A stretch of DNA of 64,000 bases, from the NCBI GenBank assembly GCA_963802275.1, contig CAWDIB010000004.1:124001-188000 (forward strand), read 5' to 3'. Numbering within the stretch: position 1 is the stretch's first letter; every line of letters begins with the position of its first letter. Both the position numbers and the translations under genes were made by a program. The DNA is from CAZMZW01 sp963802275. GTDB lineage: Bacteria; Chloroflexota; Anaerolineae; Anaerolineales; Anaerolineaceae. The notes under the pieces are model-generated. The model did not search any database. It worked only from the letters and a program-made list of their open reading frames with translations, and had not been told where the DNA came from. Shown here piece after piece: positions 44,481-54,272 of this stretch.

Positions 44481-44765
44481 TTAAATTAATTCGATGGAAT
44501 CACTGACAATTTCCAAGTTTGAATAATGGTCTTTAATAAAACCGATAACATGATTCAACGTGGTTTGAACATATCTTGAGTCATTACTTACCATTGAGGC
44601 AGTGATGACAGCTTCAGCTCTTCTATCTTGATAATCTGTTTCTGCTATGGAAACATTAAATTCACGGTGAATGCGATATATCAGTGGTTTCAACCGGCTT
44701 CTTTTTTCTTTGAGAGTCAAACAGCCAGTAATTTGAATGTCGAGAGTCAATACACCGACTGCCAT
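44481..44765 (-). CDS. DUF503 (YlxP-like) protein
   Basis: A 94-residue small alpha/beta protein with the family signature GVLTLDIQITGCLTLKEKR and FNVSIAETDYQDR. YlxP homologues are often near ribosome-maturation genes, but the function is not established. It lies upstream of the radical SAM pair and is divergent from folC across 54 bases. Confidence 0.88.
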   Translation of the reverse strand: MAVGVLTLDIQITGCLTLKEKRSRLKPLIYRIHREFNVSIAETDYQDRRAEAVITASMVSNDSRYVQTTLNHVIGFIKDHYSNLEIVSDSIELI

Positions 44766-44819
44766 AATAACCAGCTTAGTCTAATGAGCAAGGGTAAAAT
44801 CAATATTCAAATAAAATAA

Positions 44820-46178
44820 ATGAATAAGCAAATGAATTCTTATCAGACCTCTCTTGATTTTCTTTACAGCTTTGTTGATTATAGTCTAACCCGCCATTTA
44901 AGGTATTCTCCGGATAAATTCAATCTCGACCGAATGCGCGAGTTCATGAAAATGCTTGGAAACCCGCATTTAAAATACCCGACCATTCATGTTGCCGGTA
45001 CGAAGGGTAAGGGGTCCATTTGCGCAATGATTGCGAGTGTAATGACTGCATCAGGTTTAAAAGTTGGTTTATATACATCACCTCATCTACAGGAATACAC
45101 TGAAAGAATTAAGATAAATGGGAAGGATATCTCCAAACGAGAATTTATTTCCTTGGTGGAATCATTAAAACCACTAATTTTTAGGGTAAAAAATCTCTCG
45201 ACATTCGAAATAACAACTGCCCTGGCTTTCCAACATTTTTTGAATGAATCAGTCGATTTAGCTGTCATTGAAGTGGGTTTGGGGGGGCGATTGGATGCAA
45301 CCAATGTGGTTAAACCCATCCTATCAGTTATCTCGTCCATTTCAAAAGACCATGTAAAAATATTAGGAAATTCGTTATCAAAAATCGCATATGAGAAGGC
45401 AGGTATTATCAAGAAGAATGTTCCAGTTGTTGTTTCAAAACAAAAACCCCATGTAAAGACCCTTTTAGAAAAAATCACATCACAAAGGAGTTCACCTTTT
45501 ATTTACAGTAATGATCTGATTTCATATGAATTAATTGAACAGAATCCTCATGGCCAAGAATTTCTAATTCAGGAAAAAGATGGTCACTCACTTCAAATAC
45601 ATCTTCCATTAATTGGTGCCCATCAGGTCCAAAATGCCATGACGGTATTTTTAGCAATTAGGGAAATTTCAAAGCATGGATACCAGATTACTGACCATGT
45701 TATTCAAAATGGTTTTTCCAATGTAAAGTGGCCAGGGAGATGTGAGATTCTGGCAACCAAACCACTCCTGATGATTGATTCTGCCCACAATACAGATTCC
45801 ATGCGTAAACTAATTCATACAATAAGAACTATTTTTCCTGACAAAAAAATCATTGCACTTTTTGGCGCTTCTGAAGATAAGGATATTAAAGGTATGCTGG
45901 GGTTATTATTGCCGGCTGTGAGTATTACCATCGCAGCACAATCCCTTCATCCGAGAGCTATGGATGCAGATAAAATCTTAAATTTGATTAATGCAATTGG
46001 TTACAAAGGGTATTCCTATCATTCCATCAAAGAAGCACTGGCAAAAGCGATTCATTTGTGGGATGACTCTTCAATCATCATCGTAACAGGCAGCATATTC
46101 ATCGCGGCGGCTGTCAGGGAAATTTGGAAAAACTCAAAAATGGATCAAGTCCTAAAAGTAGCTTTACACAATGACTAG
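44820..46178 (+). CDS. folC: Folylpolyglutamate/dihydrofolate synthase
   Basis: A 452-residue Mur-ligase-type enzyme that adds glutamate to folates. ATP-binding GTKGKGSICAMIASVMTASG (residues about 60-79), SPHLQEYTERIKING, the Mg-site block EVGLGGRLDATNV and SISKDHVKILG are visible, as is the C-terminal HNTDSMRKL. Length is normal. It is convergent with the coiled-coil gene, the stop codons being adjacent. Folate supply fits the folate users trmFO and glycine cleavage in the same window. Confidence 0.95.
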   Translation: MNKQMNSYQTSLDFLYSFVDYSLTRHLRYSPDKFNLDRMREFMKMLGNPHLKYPTIHVAGTKGKGSICAMIASVMTASGLKVGLYTSPHLQEYTERIKINGKDISKREFISLVESLKPLIFRVKNLSTFEITTALAFQHFLNESVDLAVIEVGLGGRLDATNVVKPILSVISSISKDHVKILGNSLSKIAYEKAGIIKKNVPVVVSKQKPHVKTLLEKITSQRSSPFIYSNDLISYELIEQNPHGQEFLIQEKDGHSLQIHLPLIGAHQVQNAMTVFLAIREISKHGYQITDHVIQNGFSNVKWPGRCEILATKPLLMIDSAHNTDSMRKLIHTIRTIFPDKKIIALFGASEDKDIKGMLGLLLPAVSITIAAQSLHPRAMDADKILNLINAIGYKGYSYHSIKEALAKAIHLWDDSSIIIVTGSIFIAAAVREIWKNSKMDQVLKVALHND

Positions 46179-46664
46179 TCAGGGAGCTGGCAGGTCATCA
46201 TTTGAAGCAATTTTCTGTTTTTGTTCCTGCTCAAGTATCTGAATACCCCTTTTAACTTCCGCCAGGTTTCGTTCCAGCTTTATTTGCAGATTGACCAGAG
46301 TCTCCATGGCATATTTATCAGCATCTTTTCTGGTCTGGGAGGCGTTTTCCTTTGCCTGGGATTCGATTTGTTCTGCGCGAAGCTTGGCAGATTGGACAAT
46401 ATTATCCCGTTCAACCAATTGAATGCCTTTTTCCCGGGCTGCGTTAATCGTACGGGCAGCTTCTTCTGAGGCCTGTGCCAAAATGCGATCCTTTTGACTA
46501 TTGGTCTGTTGCGCAACTTTGACTTCTTCAGGAATGGCAAGCCTCATTTGGTCAATCAAATCCAGGAGCTTGTCTTCATCCATCAATATTTTTCGAGTTC
46601 CCAAGAACGGCTTGCTCTCGTTAAACAGTTCCTCCAATCTATCTATCAGATGAAGAATATCCAT
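46179..46664 (-). CDS. Coiled-coil protein next to coaD (DivIVA/F0-b-like)
   Basis: A 161-residue, almost entirely helical protein. Residues 45-145 are a long charged coiled coil (ASEEAARTINAAREKGIQL, ESQAKENASQTRKDADKYA), like ATP-synthase b subunits or DivIVA/SepIVA proteins. There is no membrane segment. Homologues of this type commonly follow coaD in Firmicutes and Chloroflexi and are often named ATPase without evidence. The N-terminal MDILHLIDRLEELFNESK is the most conserved part. The role is unknown; cell-division or envelope organisation is a guess. Confidence 0.7.
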   Translation of the reverse strand: MDILHLIDRLEELFNESKPFLGTRKILMDEDKLLDLIDQMRLAIPEEVKVAQQTNSQKDRILAQASEEAARTINAAREKGIQLVERDNIVQSAKLRAEQIESQAKENASQTRKDADKYAMETLVNLQIKLERNLAEVKRGIQILEQEQKQKIASNDDLPAP

Positions 46665-46699
46665 ATAATTTCCTATTCATTTCTCATTATACAATCGCT

Positions 46700-47221
46700 T
46701 TAATCCCGCAAAGAGGTTTGGTGAGTCATTTGCTGGTTTTCATCCATTTCATCAAATCGTAAGCGCATCGCTTTGGCGACATGAACAGGTACCATGCTCG
46801 AAATATCACCATTCAATGACGCGATCTCACGTACGGTTGTTGAAGACAAAAAGGTATGTTCCTCGCTGGTGATCAGGGCAACCACTTCAATTTCTTTTGC
46901 CAGACGGTGATTAGCCAATGCCATGCGGAATTCATGCTCAAAATCAGAAAATACACGCAAACCCCTGACAATTACCTGCGCGTGAATATCCCGGCAAAGA
47001 CTGACCGTCAAACCACTATAACCCATCACAACAATTTTTGGATCATTAAATGAATCTTTGACCATTTCAATTCTTTCTTCGGGTAAGAAAAGCAAATTTT
47101 TTAATGGCCGGTCATATACAGCCACAACGACTTGGTCAAAAAGTTTTGAAGCTCTCAATGCAATGTCAATATGCCCAAAATGGATTGGATCAAAAGTTCC
47201 TGGAAAGATTGCTTTTACCAT
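46700..47221 (-). CDS. coaD: Phosphopantetheine adenylyltransferase
   Basis: A 173-residue nucleotidyltransferase for the penultimate step of coenzyme A synthesis. The signature GTFDPIHFGHIDIALRA (residues 8-24) contains the T/HxGH ATP site, RGLRVFSDFEHEF is the pantetheine site, and FLSSTTVREIASLNGDIS closes the fold. AGGAGAAAA precedes the ATG at 47221. The gene starts 16 bases after the recG stop, in the Asp23-fakA-recG-coaD order common in Gram-positive-like genomes. Confidence 0.96.
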   Translation of the reverse strand: MVKAIFPGTFDPIHFGHIDIALRASKLFDQVVVAVYDRPLKNLLFLPEERIEMVKDSFNDPKIVVMGYSGLTVSLCRDIHAQVIVRGLRVFSDFEHEFRMALANHRLAKEIEVVALITSEEHTFLSSTTVREIASLNGDISSMVPVHVAKAMRLRFDEMDENQQMTHQTSLRD

Positions 47222-47237
47222 TTTTCTCCTGAAATCA

Positions 47238-49637
47238 CTAACTGATATCTCCGCTTAAATTCGGCCAATATGATTTTAATTCCATCTTGAGCAATTTGTG
47301 AGTGGGATGGTTGAGGCCGGGATCATCTTGAAAAACCTTTTGTGCGGCTCCCCTGGCTTGGATGATTAATTCCGTATCGGTCAAAGAAGCCAACCGTAAT
47401 CCAGTATAACCAGATTGGCGTGTTCCAAGGAAATCACCAGGACCGCGTTGTCGAAGGTCATATTCTGCCAATTTGAATCCATCATTCGTTTCAGCCATTG
47501 CGGTCAAACGCTCATTATTAATATTATCCTCGTTTTCCGGTATTAATAGACAATATGATTGTTGATTAGCGCGCCCGACTCTGCCACGGATTTGATGCAA
47601 TTGGGCCAGGCCAAAATGGTCAGCATTTTCAATTAGAACCACCGTTGCATTGGGGATATCCATTCCAACTTCTATCACGGTCGTGGTGACCAGAATATTC
47701 AATTTATTATCACGGAACTTTCTCATGATTTCATCTTTTTCTTTTTGTTTCAATCGTCCGTGCATGAGGCCAACTGAGAAATCTGGAAATATTTTTTCAG
47801 AGATTCGCTGGAATTCATCTACAGCAGATTTGAATAATTCATCCTCTTCATTTTCAACTTGAGGGTAAACAATAAATACCTGGTGGCCATTTTCAACCTC
47901 TTTCTTAATTAATTGATAGGCTTGATCACGCTGCGAAGGAAGCAAGATATGTGTCTCAATGGGTATCCTACCCAAAGGCATTTCATCCACAACCGAGATA
48001 TTCAGATCGCCATATAAAGTCAAGGCTAATGAACGCGGGATGGGTGTAGCCGTCATAACCAGCAGGTGCGGATTTTCACCCTTGCTGCGTAATAGTGCCC
48101 TTTGTTCCACGCCAAAGCGGTGTTGTTCATCGATTACAACCAGTTGCAGCCATTTGAAATTTACATTACTTTCCAAAAGTGCATGAGTACCGATGACCAA
48201 TTTAATTTTATCATTGAGTAATTTTCGGCGTATTGCTTCTTTTTCTCTTTCAGGTATATCGCCTATCAGCAGAGCTATTTTCTCTCCGGTAAGTACCGTG
48301 TCGTTTTTCCCAGTTCCAGAATAAATTTTCATCATCGTATGATAGTGTTGTTCTGCCAACAAACTGGTTGGTGCGAGAAACACCGCCTGGGCATTTTTTT
48401 GAAGAACAATCAGAATGGCCAGTGCTGCAATAACCGTCTTTCCTGATCCTACATCCCCCTGAATTAACCGGTTCATAGGTTTTCCAGAATCGAGGTCATT
48501 CATAATTTGAGTAATCACATTTTGCTGAGCATTCGTCAAATGAAAGTCCAAGCGATTCATGAAAGACTGAAGTTTCTCTGAGGCAATTGTAAAAGTTTCC
48601 GCATTGTTGTTCTCCCAAAGGTGCTTTTGAGATAGTACACCTAGTTGCATAAAAAATATTTCATCAAATGAAAGCCGCTCAATCGCATTCTTCAATAATT
48701 CATTGTTTTGTGGAAAATGAATATTATTAAACGCTCGCGATAGTTCAATAAGACTCTGTTGGGTTCTAAATTGCGGATCCAGATAATCCTTTATCTTTGG
48801 AGACCAATATTTTACGGTCTCATAGATGATCCTGCGTAAATTTTTTTGGGATACCCCAGCTGTCAGTGGGTATATAGGAACAATGCGGTTGGTATGCAAC
48901 TGTTCTTTCTCAAGACTCTCCACTTCCGGGTTGGTCATGCTGACACGCCCCATGAACCGTTCCACTTTGCCGGATAATATTATTTGCTTGCCTTTGGGTA
49001 GACTTTTTACCAACCATGGCTGGTTGAACCAGGTGACCTGTAAATACCCACTTCCATCACCGACTACCACTTCAACAAGGCGCAATCTGCCATTCGCAGA
49101 CTTGCGCAAGTTGATTGTGAAGATTGAACCGATGATACTTGCGTCTTCACCAGGATTAAGGCGTGAGATTGTTTTTAAAGAACTCAGATCACGATACCGC
49201 CGCGGATAATAATGCAATAGATCTTTTATTGTATGAATATTGATCTTTGCCAGAAGCTTGGCGGTATGTTCGCCAATACGATTAATTACCGTTACCGGGG
49301 CATCCAATCCAGCACCACTACTACTATCATCACCTTGAAGGATGTCTCCATCAAGATTTTGATTTTTCGCGAGTTTTGTCTCATTTTTCTCAAATCCATG
49401 CAATGATTGGATAATATTTGTAATGATTTTCTTTCGAGATTCAATAGAAGCGGATTGGTACTGACCAATCAAATGAGTAATTTCTTGAATTTTAAGTTGC
49501 GGAACCTGATTTTTCTGCGCTTCAGATTGCCACAAGGTAATAATCTTATCCAAGCCCCCCATCACAGCTTTATCTTGATAAGCGAACTTAATTTCTTGTG
49601 AAAATAGTTGAATGAATCTTGCTGGAAATTCAATCAT
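47238..49637 (-). CDS. recG: ATP-dependent DNA helicase RecG
   Basis: A 799-residue branched-DNA helicase for replication-fork and recombination repair. An N-terminal extension of about 115 residues precedes the wedge/OB domain (IHTIKDLLHYYPRRYRD). Helicase motifs are QGDVGSGKTVIAALA (I), DEQHRFGVEQR (II, DEQH), MTATPIPRSLA (III), VTTTVIEVGMDIPNA (V) and QIRGRVGRANQQSYC (VI). The extension is typical of Chloroflexi/Cyanobacteria-like RecG and explains the length above 700. Confidence 0.96.
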   Translation of the reverse strand: MIEFPARFIQLFSQEIKFAYQDKAVMGGLDKIITLWQSEAQKNQVPQLKIQEITHLIGQYQSASIESRKKIITNIIQSLHGFEKNETKLAKNQNLDGDILQGDDSSSGAGLDAPVTVINRIGEHTAKLLAKINIHTIKDLLHYYPRRYRDLSSLKTISRLNPGEDASIIGSIFTINLRKSANGRLRLVEVVVGDGSGYLQVTWFNQPWLVKSLPKGKQIILSGKVERFMGRVSMTNPEVESLEKEQLHTNRIVPIYPLTAGVSQKNLRRIIYETVKYWSPKIKDYLDPQFRTQQSLIELSRAFNNIHFPQNNELLKNAIERLSFDEIFFMQLGVLSQKHLWENNNAETFTIASEKLQSFMNRLDFHLTNAQQNVITQIMNDLDSGKPMNRLIQGDVGSGKTVIAALAILIVLQKNAQAVFLAPTSLLAEQHYHTMMKIYSGTGKNDTVLTGEKIALLIGDIPEREKEAIRRKLLNDKIKLVIGTHALLESNVNFKWLQLVVIDEQHRFGVEQRALLRSKGENPHLLVMTATPIPRSLALTLYGDLNISVVDEMPLGRIPIETHILLPSQRDQAYQLIKKEVENGHQVFIVYPQVENEEDELFKSAVDEFQRISEKIFPDFSVGLMHGRLKQKEKDEIMRKFRDNKLNILVTTTVIEVGMDIPNATVVLIENADHFGLAQLHQIRGRVGRANQQSYCLLIPENEDNINNERLTAMAETNDGFKLAEYDLRQRGPGDFLGTRQSGYTGLRLASLTDTELIIQARGAAQKVFQDDPGLNHPTHKLLKMELKSYWPNLSGDIS

Positions 49638-49716
49638 CCATTTATTTTACCAACGAGCAAGTTATTCTTTTCACAGAAAACAAAATGTGATTAAAGAACC
49701 AGTAAAAGCCGAATTA

Positions 49717-51402
49717 TTATTCCACCGAAAGGATGAATTGAAAGAATGGTTGACCTCCCTCATGTACTTCCAATTCTTGATTAGCAAAAGTGGATTGAAT
49801 CACTTTCACGACCTCATCCAATTCATTTTTCGTTACATCCTTGCCATAAAAAATTGTGATATGTTCTTTTTGTTCAGCACCAATCTTTTTTAGCAATTCC
49901 ACTGATGTTTCTTTAAGGTCTTTGGAGGAGTAGACCAAATCTCCATTCTTCAGGCCGATCACTTCATCTTTTTTGACTTCAACGCCATTTATCGAGATGG
50001 AGCGAGTTGCGATTGTTACCTCGCCTGTATCCACATCGTTTAACGCTTCCTGCATGGCCTGACAAATCTGTTCAAAATCACCATCAGGATTATGATGCAG
50101 ACAAGCGGACAAGCCCTGCGGGATGCTTTTTGAGGGGATGACGTGGACATCTTTTTGGGAAGTGTTCCTGGCTGCCTCAGCAGCCAATATGACATTTTTA
50201 TTATTCGGAAGGATGATGATTTTCTCAGTAGGCAAATCTTTGAATGAATCCAGAATTTCTTCAGTACTTGGATTCATTGTTTGTCCACCGGTGATGACCG
50301 CTGCAACCCCAAGACTTTTAAATATTTCAGTTATCCCATTTCCTGGGGACACGGCAATCACAGCTATTTGTCCGGGTTGAATTGCGGGTTTAGTAGTTTG
50401 TTCCCCTGATTTTTTTGCCATCTGCTCCATCAGATTTTCTATGTAAACTTTCTTGATCGTGCCAACATTTTTTACATATTCAATCGGTAGAAATTGTTTT
50501 TCCGTAGAAACATGAATATGCATACGATAGATATCTTCACCTTCCCCCAGTTGTATGGATGTGCCTATATCTGAAAGGTCGCGATAGAATTTTTCCAGAT
50601 CAAGAGGATTCGTTGGTGAAAAATCAACAACAATTTCATAATCCTGCCCTGGTTCAATGTTTTCATCCATATCAGCCATTCGATCCAACGGCAAGGGGGT
50701 TTTTTCCAGTTGATTCCCGCCCTCAATATCCACTGGTAATCCGTGAATATGACGCAGAATGCCTTCCAGGAAAAAGAATAAACCTTTACCACCGGAATCC
50801 ACAACACCTGCCTGTTTAAGAATCGGTAAAAGTTCCGGTGTATTTTTTACGGAAACATCAGCTTGTTTTACAATGATTTCCAAAATTTCATCCAAGTTGG
50901 ATGAAATTGCTAAAGCATCCTCACCAGCCTTGGCAACATCCTTGGCAACAGTCAAAATGGTGCCTTCCACAGGTCTGACCACGCCTTTATAGGCAGTATT
51001 CCTGCTTTCGTGAAGAGCCTGAACAAATAAAGCTGCATCCATGTTGGGATGGTCATCAAGAGCACGCGCGAAACCACGCAATAATTGCGACAGAATTACC
51101 CCGGAATTCCCCCTGGCTCCCATCAAGGCACCCTGGGATATTTGCCTAGCAATTCTGCCAATATGAGTTTCCTGATTTTTAGCGATCTCTTCATAAGCCG
51201 ACTTCAAAGTAAGGAACATATTCGTGCCGGTATCACCATCCGGAACCGGGAATACGTTTAGGGAATTGATGACCTGCTGATTGCTCTTCACCCAGGAAAT
51301 TCCAGCATTAAATAGGTGCTTAAATTTTTGCCCATCGATAGAATGAATGTTTGATTGGTCAGATTTTTCCATTTTCAATGGCTTATTGGTTGATGAAAGC
51401 AT
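49717..51402 (-). CDS. fakA: DAK2-domain fatty acid kinase subunit FakA
   Basis: A 561-residue protein of the FakA/YloV family, the ATP-binding subunit that phosphorylates fatty acids carried by FakB (DegV) proteins. The Dak2 domain (about 25-225) has NVFPVPDGDTGTNMFLTL, GARGNSGVILSQLLRG and GVVDSGGKGLFFFLEG. The FakA middle and C-terminal domains follow (VIAVSPGNGITEIF, NPSTEEILDSF). No fakB is in the window. The start at 51402 has no clear ribosome site; an internal ATG 10 codons on (51372) is an alternative. It is co-transcribed with the Asp23-like gene. Confidence 0.92.
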   Translation of the reverse strand: MLSSTNKPLKMEKSDQSNIHSIDGQKFKHLFNAGISWVKSNQQVINSLNVFPVPDGDTGTNMFLTLKSAYEEIAKNQETHIGRIARQISQGALMGARGNSGVILSQLLRGFARALDDHPNMDAALFVQALHESRNTAYKGVVRPVEGTILTVAKDVAKAGEDALAISSNLDEILEIIVKQADVSVKNTPELLPILKQAGVVDSGGKGLFFFLEGILRHIHGLPVDIEGGNQLEKTPLPLDRMADMDENIEPGQDYEIVVDFSPTNPLDLEKFYRDLSDIGTSIQLGEGEDIYRMHIHVSTEKQFLPIEYVKNVGTIKKVYIENLMEQMAKKSGEQTTKPAIQPGQIAVIAVSPGNGITEIFKSLGVAAVITGGQTMNPSTEEILDSFKDLPTEKIIILPNNKNVILAAEAARNTSQKDVHVIPSKSIPQGLSACLHHNPDGDFEQICQAMQEALNDVDTGEVTIATRSISINGVEVKKDEVIGLKNGDLVYSSKDLKETSVELLKKIGAEQKEHITIFYGKDVTKNELDEVVKVIQSTFANQELEVHEGGQPFFQFILSVE

Positions 51403-51425
51403 TATTTGTTGTCTTTAAGTATTGT

Positions 51426-51782
51426 TTAATCTGTATTACTGACGCGTAATCCACGCACATGCACATCAACCGATTTTACAGGAATGCCTATCATTTTTTC
51501 CACTTGAAATTTCACACTATGAGCAACACTTTCAGCAACTGAAGATATACGGGTGCCATACTCAATAATGATGTACATCTCAATTTGGATGGAAACGCCA
51601 TCATAAATGATGATGACCCCTGAGGTTGGATCCTTGAAGAGGACCTTTGCAAGGCCATGCATTAAATCCTTATCAGCCATTCCCACCACGCCATACGATT
51701 CAAGTGCTGATTGGTAAGCGATGGTTGCAATGGCGTGGTTGGAGACAAAAATCTTTCCGTATGGTTTTTGTTTTTCTTCCAT
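51426..51782 (-). CDS. Asp23/Gls24 family protein
   Basis: A 118-residue small alpha/beta protein with VSNHAIATIAYQSALESYGVVGM, split here over the conserved block, and VQIEMYIIIEYGTRISSVAESV-type strands. Asp23/YloU proteins are linked to envelope stress and nearly always precede the DAK2 gene, as here (23 bases). Its ATG follows AAAAGG. It is divergent from rpmB. Confidence 0.9.
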   Translation of the reverse strand: MEEKQKPYGKIFVSNHAIATIAYQSALESYGVVGMADKDLMHGLAKVLFKDPTSGVIIIYDGVSIQIEMYIIIEYGTRISSVAESVAHSVKFQVEKMIGIPVKSVDVHVRGLRVSNTD

Positions 51783-51810
51783 TTTTGACCTTTTAATATA
51801 ACCTATTCTC

Positions 51811-51839
51811 TTGCAGTTAGTTACGCCCTGTGGTAAACT
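51811..51839 (+). promoter_or_regulatory. Promoter of rpmB
   Basis: TTGCAG (51811-51816), a 17-base spacer and TAAACT (51834-51839), about 50 bases ahead of the rpmB ATG. A good but not perfect sigma-70-type match in the right place. Confidence 0.6.
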
Positions 51840-51890
51840 TTTGTGACTTTATTTTATCAATTTTTATCATATTTTGAAGGAAAGAGAAAC

Positions 51891-52073
51891 ATGGCTAAGT
51901 GTGAGCATTGTGGAAAAACCACCACTTTCGGACATAACCGCAGCTTTTCAATGCGTGCTACGAATAGAAAATTTAAACCCAACCTTCAGCGGGTGGCAGT
52001 ATATGAAAACGGTGTAAAGGTTCAAAAAACCCTATGTGCGCGGTGTATCCGGACAATGGTGAAAAGCAAGTAA
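51891..52073 (+). CDS. rpmB: 50S ribosomal protein L28
   Basis: A 60-residue large-subunit protein starting MAKCEHCGKTTTFGHNRS. Two Cys pairs (C4, C7 and CARC near the C-terminus) make this the zinc-binding form. The ATG at 51891 is chosen over an in-frame upstream codon at 51843 because GAAGGAAAG lies just before it and the family starts MAK/MSK. A strong terminator follows directly. Confidence 0.97.
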   Translation: MAKCEHCGKTTTFGHNRSFSMRATNRKFKPNLQRVAVYENGVKVQKTLCARCIRTMVKSK

Positions 52074-52085
52074 ACCCTCAAAAAA

Positions 52086-52109
52086 AATGCGGTCCAACCG
52101 CATTTTTTA
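52086..52109. terminator. Terminator between rpmB and rpe
   Basis: AATGCGGT-CCA-ACCGCATT with runs of A before and T after, 13 bases after the rpmB stop. It reaches the rpe stop codon, so it probably serves both convergent genes. Confidence 0.9.
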
Positions 52110-52763
52110 TTTAATGCAGGCCAGCAAATCAAGGATTGATTGCTTGATACCGCGGGGATCAGTAAAAATTGCCGAGCCAACGACGAATAGGTTAGCACCT
52201 GCCTGATGGACAAGCGGCAGTGTCTGGGTATTAATTCCGCCATCGACTTCAATGATAATATTTTTCCCGGCGACCAGTTGACTTGCCGCTGTGATTTTTG
52301 GCAATTGGCTTTCAATAAAAGATTGACCACCGTACCCAGGGTTGACTGTCATGATAAGAATCAGGTCAACCAAATCGAGAACAGAATAAATGCTTTCGAG
52401 CGGAGTTCCGGGATTGATGACAATCCCAGTTCGCAAATTTAATTTCTTTATTTTTTGCAAAGTCCGATGAATATTGGGATTTCCTTCAATATGAACGCTG
52501 ATTCCCGTGGATCCATATTCTGCACATTCTTCAATATATTGGTCGGGATTTTCCACCATAAGATGGGTATCCAAAGGTAAAGAACAGATTTTCCGACAGG
52601 TCTGCACCATAAAAGGACCGACAGAAATATTTGGAACAAAATTCCCATCCATGATATCCAGATGGAGTTGTGCGATACCAGCCTCTTCTATTTCCCCGAT
52701 CTGTTTTTCCAAATTTCCGAAATCAGCATTCAGAATGGATGCAGAAATATTAATTTTCGTCAT
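52107..52763 (-). CDS. rpe: Ribulose-phosphate 3-epimerase
   Basis: A 218-residue TIM-barrel enzyme of the pentose phosphate pathway (ribulose-5-phosphate to xylulose-5-phosphate). SASILNADFGNLEKQI, HLDIMDGNFVPNISVGP, HLMVENPDQYIEE, MTVNPGYGGQSFI and EVDGGIN carry the metal His/Asp ligands and phosphate loop. The ATG at 52763 gives the usual N-terminus; an in-frame upstream codon at 52778 would add 5 residues. No strong ribosome site is seen for either. Confidence 0.96.
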   Translation of the reverse strand: MTKINISASILNADFGNLEKQIGEIEEAGIAQLHLDIMDGNFVPNISVGPFMVQTCRKICSLPLDTHLMVENPDQYIEECAEYGSTGISVHIEGNPNIHRTLQKIKKLNLRTGIVINPGTPLESIYSVLDLVDLILIMTVNPGYGGQSFIESQLPKITAASQLVAGKNIIIEVDGGINTQTLPLVHQAGANLFVVGSAIFTDPRGIKQSILDLLACIK

Positions 52764-52817
52764 GGTTGAATTATACAATAGGGAAATTTAGACTCGGCTA
52801 TAATCTTATTAAATATT

Positions 52818-53306
52818 ATGGCTGAAAACCAGAGACAAAATTCCCGCAACCTTCTTACAATATTCATTAGCAGCTTGGTCGTTTTTCTATTTCTTGCGAT
52901 AGTGACATCAGGGTTGATTTTCTTAATGACAAACTATTACCCACCGGAGCAGATTGGTTTAACGCAAATTACTTTCATCGCTTATGACACACCAACGACC
53001 GCGACGAAAGATGACGAAACATTTCTATCGGCAACCGCAACAACGGATGGCAGATTGCAAAATTATTCCAAAGGATTAAAGGTAAAAATCCATGGCACCG
53101 GCGGGGATGGTTTGCGCATCCATCAAGACCCAGGTGAAAACAGCCCAACCATCTATTTGGCTTCAGAAGGTGATTTATTCAGCATTGAAGATGGCCCTAC
53201 TTTGACTGGGGGATATATCTGGTGGAAAATAAAAACCCTCTTGAATGAAAAGATCAGCGGATGGGCGGCTGAAGATTTTCTTCAAATAGCAATTAATACA
53301 CCTTAA
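52818..53306 (+). CDS. Membrane-anchored SH3-domain protein
   Basis: A 162-residue protein with one N-terminal membrane helix (about residues 12-38: LLTIFISSLVVFLFLAIV), a Thr/Asp-rich linker and a C-terminal bacterial SH3-like domain (about 85-160: GDGLRIHQDPGE, GYIWWKIKT, GWAAEDFLQ). Such domains usually bind cell-wall or surface ligands outside the membrane. It lies 10 bases before the MoxR gene and is probably in one operon with it. Its role relative to MoxR/DUF58 is unknown. Confidence 0.8.
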   Translation: MAENQRQNSRNLLTIFISSLVVFLFLAIVTSGLIFLMTNYYPPEQIGLTQITFIAYDTPTTATKDDETFLSATATTDGRLQNYSKGLKVKIHGTGGDGLRIHQDPGENSPTIYLASEGDLFSIEDGPTLTGGYIWWKIKTLLNEKISGWAAEDFLQIAINTP

Positions 53307-53316
53307 AAGGTGAATC

Positions 53317-54258
53317 ATGATTATCAATAAAATAATTGACTTTCGCAATCGACTCTTCAACAATTTGGAAAAAGTAATCATCGGCAAGGAAGCAGTCCTG
53401 GACCAAGTGATTATCTGCCTGCTCTGCCGCGGTCATATGTTGATTGATGATGTCCCCGGGGTAGGGAAGACCTATTTATCGAGATGCCTGGCAATCTCAC
53501 TCGGCAGCCAGTTTCATCGCATCCAATTTACTCCCGATATGCTGCCAAGTGATATAACCGGAATATCATTTTACAATCAAGCCAGCAAGAAAATAGAATT
53601 TCGACCAGGCCCGATTTTTGCCAACATTGTTTTAGCGGATGAAATCAACCGCGCAACCCCAAAAACACAATCTGCATTACTGGAAGCCATGGAAGAAAGG
53701 CAAGTTACGATAGATGGCGTAACTCATCCTTTACCGGCAAATTTCATGGTGATTGCCACCCAAAATCCGATCGAATATGAAGGCACATTTACTTTACCTG
53801 AAGCCCAGCTTGACCGTTTCTTGATGAAAATAAATATTGGATATCCCTCTCAGACATCTGAAATCAGAATGCTGGAAGCACAGCAAATCAAACACCCGAT
53901 TGAGGACATTAAACCCGTTACAACTGGGAAAGAATTAGTCGGAATCCAGGAGCTCGCAAAAAAGGTGCATGTATCCCAATCACTGGAAAAATATATCGTC
54001 CGTATAGTTAATGCCACCAGGGAAAATGATGAAATCTATCTCGGGGCATCTCCTCGCGGTAGTTTGGGACTATATCGTGTTGGACAGGTGTATGCCGCAT
54101 TGCAAGGCAGAGACTACGTGATTCCAGACGACATCAAGGACAACGCCATTCCCGTCCTCGCCCATCGCCTCGTTATTCAACCTGGAGCAAGAATCAAGCA
54201 TCTTTCATCACAGCAACTGATTGAAGAGATACTAACCAATGTACCGGTTGAACTCTGA
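53317..54258 (+). CDS. MoxR-family AAA+ ATPase
   Basis: A 313-residue AAA+ chaperone. Walker A is DDVPGVGKT (about 43-51), the MoxR block FTPDMLPSDITGISFYNQ follows, Walker B is VLADEINRATPKTQSALLEA, and sensor 1 and arginine finger are in ATQNPIEYEGTFTLPEAQLDRF. MoxR proteins act with adjacent DUF58/VWA proteins to mature or activate other proteins. The DUF58 gene is 14 bases downstream. The transglutaminase gene that often completes such operons is absent. Confidence 0.95.
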   Translation: MIINKIIDFRNRLFNNLEKVIIGKEAVLDQVIICLLCRGHMLIDDVPGVGKTYLSRCLAISLGSQFHRIQFTPDMLPSDITGISFYNQASKKIEFRPGPIFANIVLADEINRATPKTQSALLEAMEERQVTIDGVTHPLPANFMVIATQNPIEYEGTFTLPEAQLDRFLMKINIGYPSQTSEIRMLEAQQIKHPIEDIKPVTTGKELVGIQELAKKVHVSQSLEKYIVRIVNATRENDEIYLGASPRGSLGLYRVGQVYAALQGRDYVIPDDIKDNAIPVLAHRLVIQPGARIKHLSSQQLIEEILTNVPVEL

Positions 54259-54272
54259 GCCCATGTTCTCCG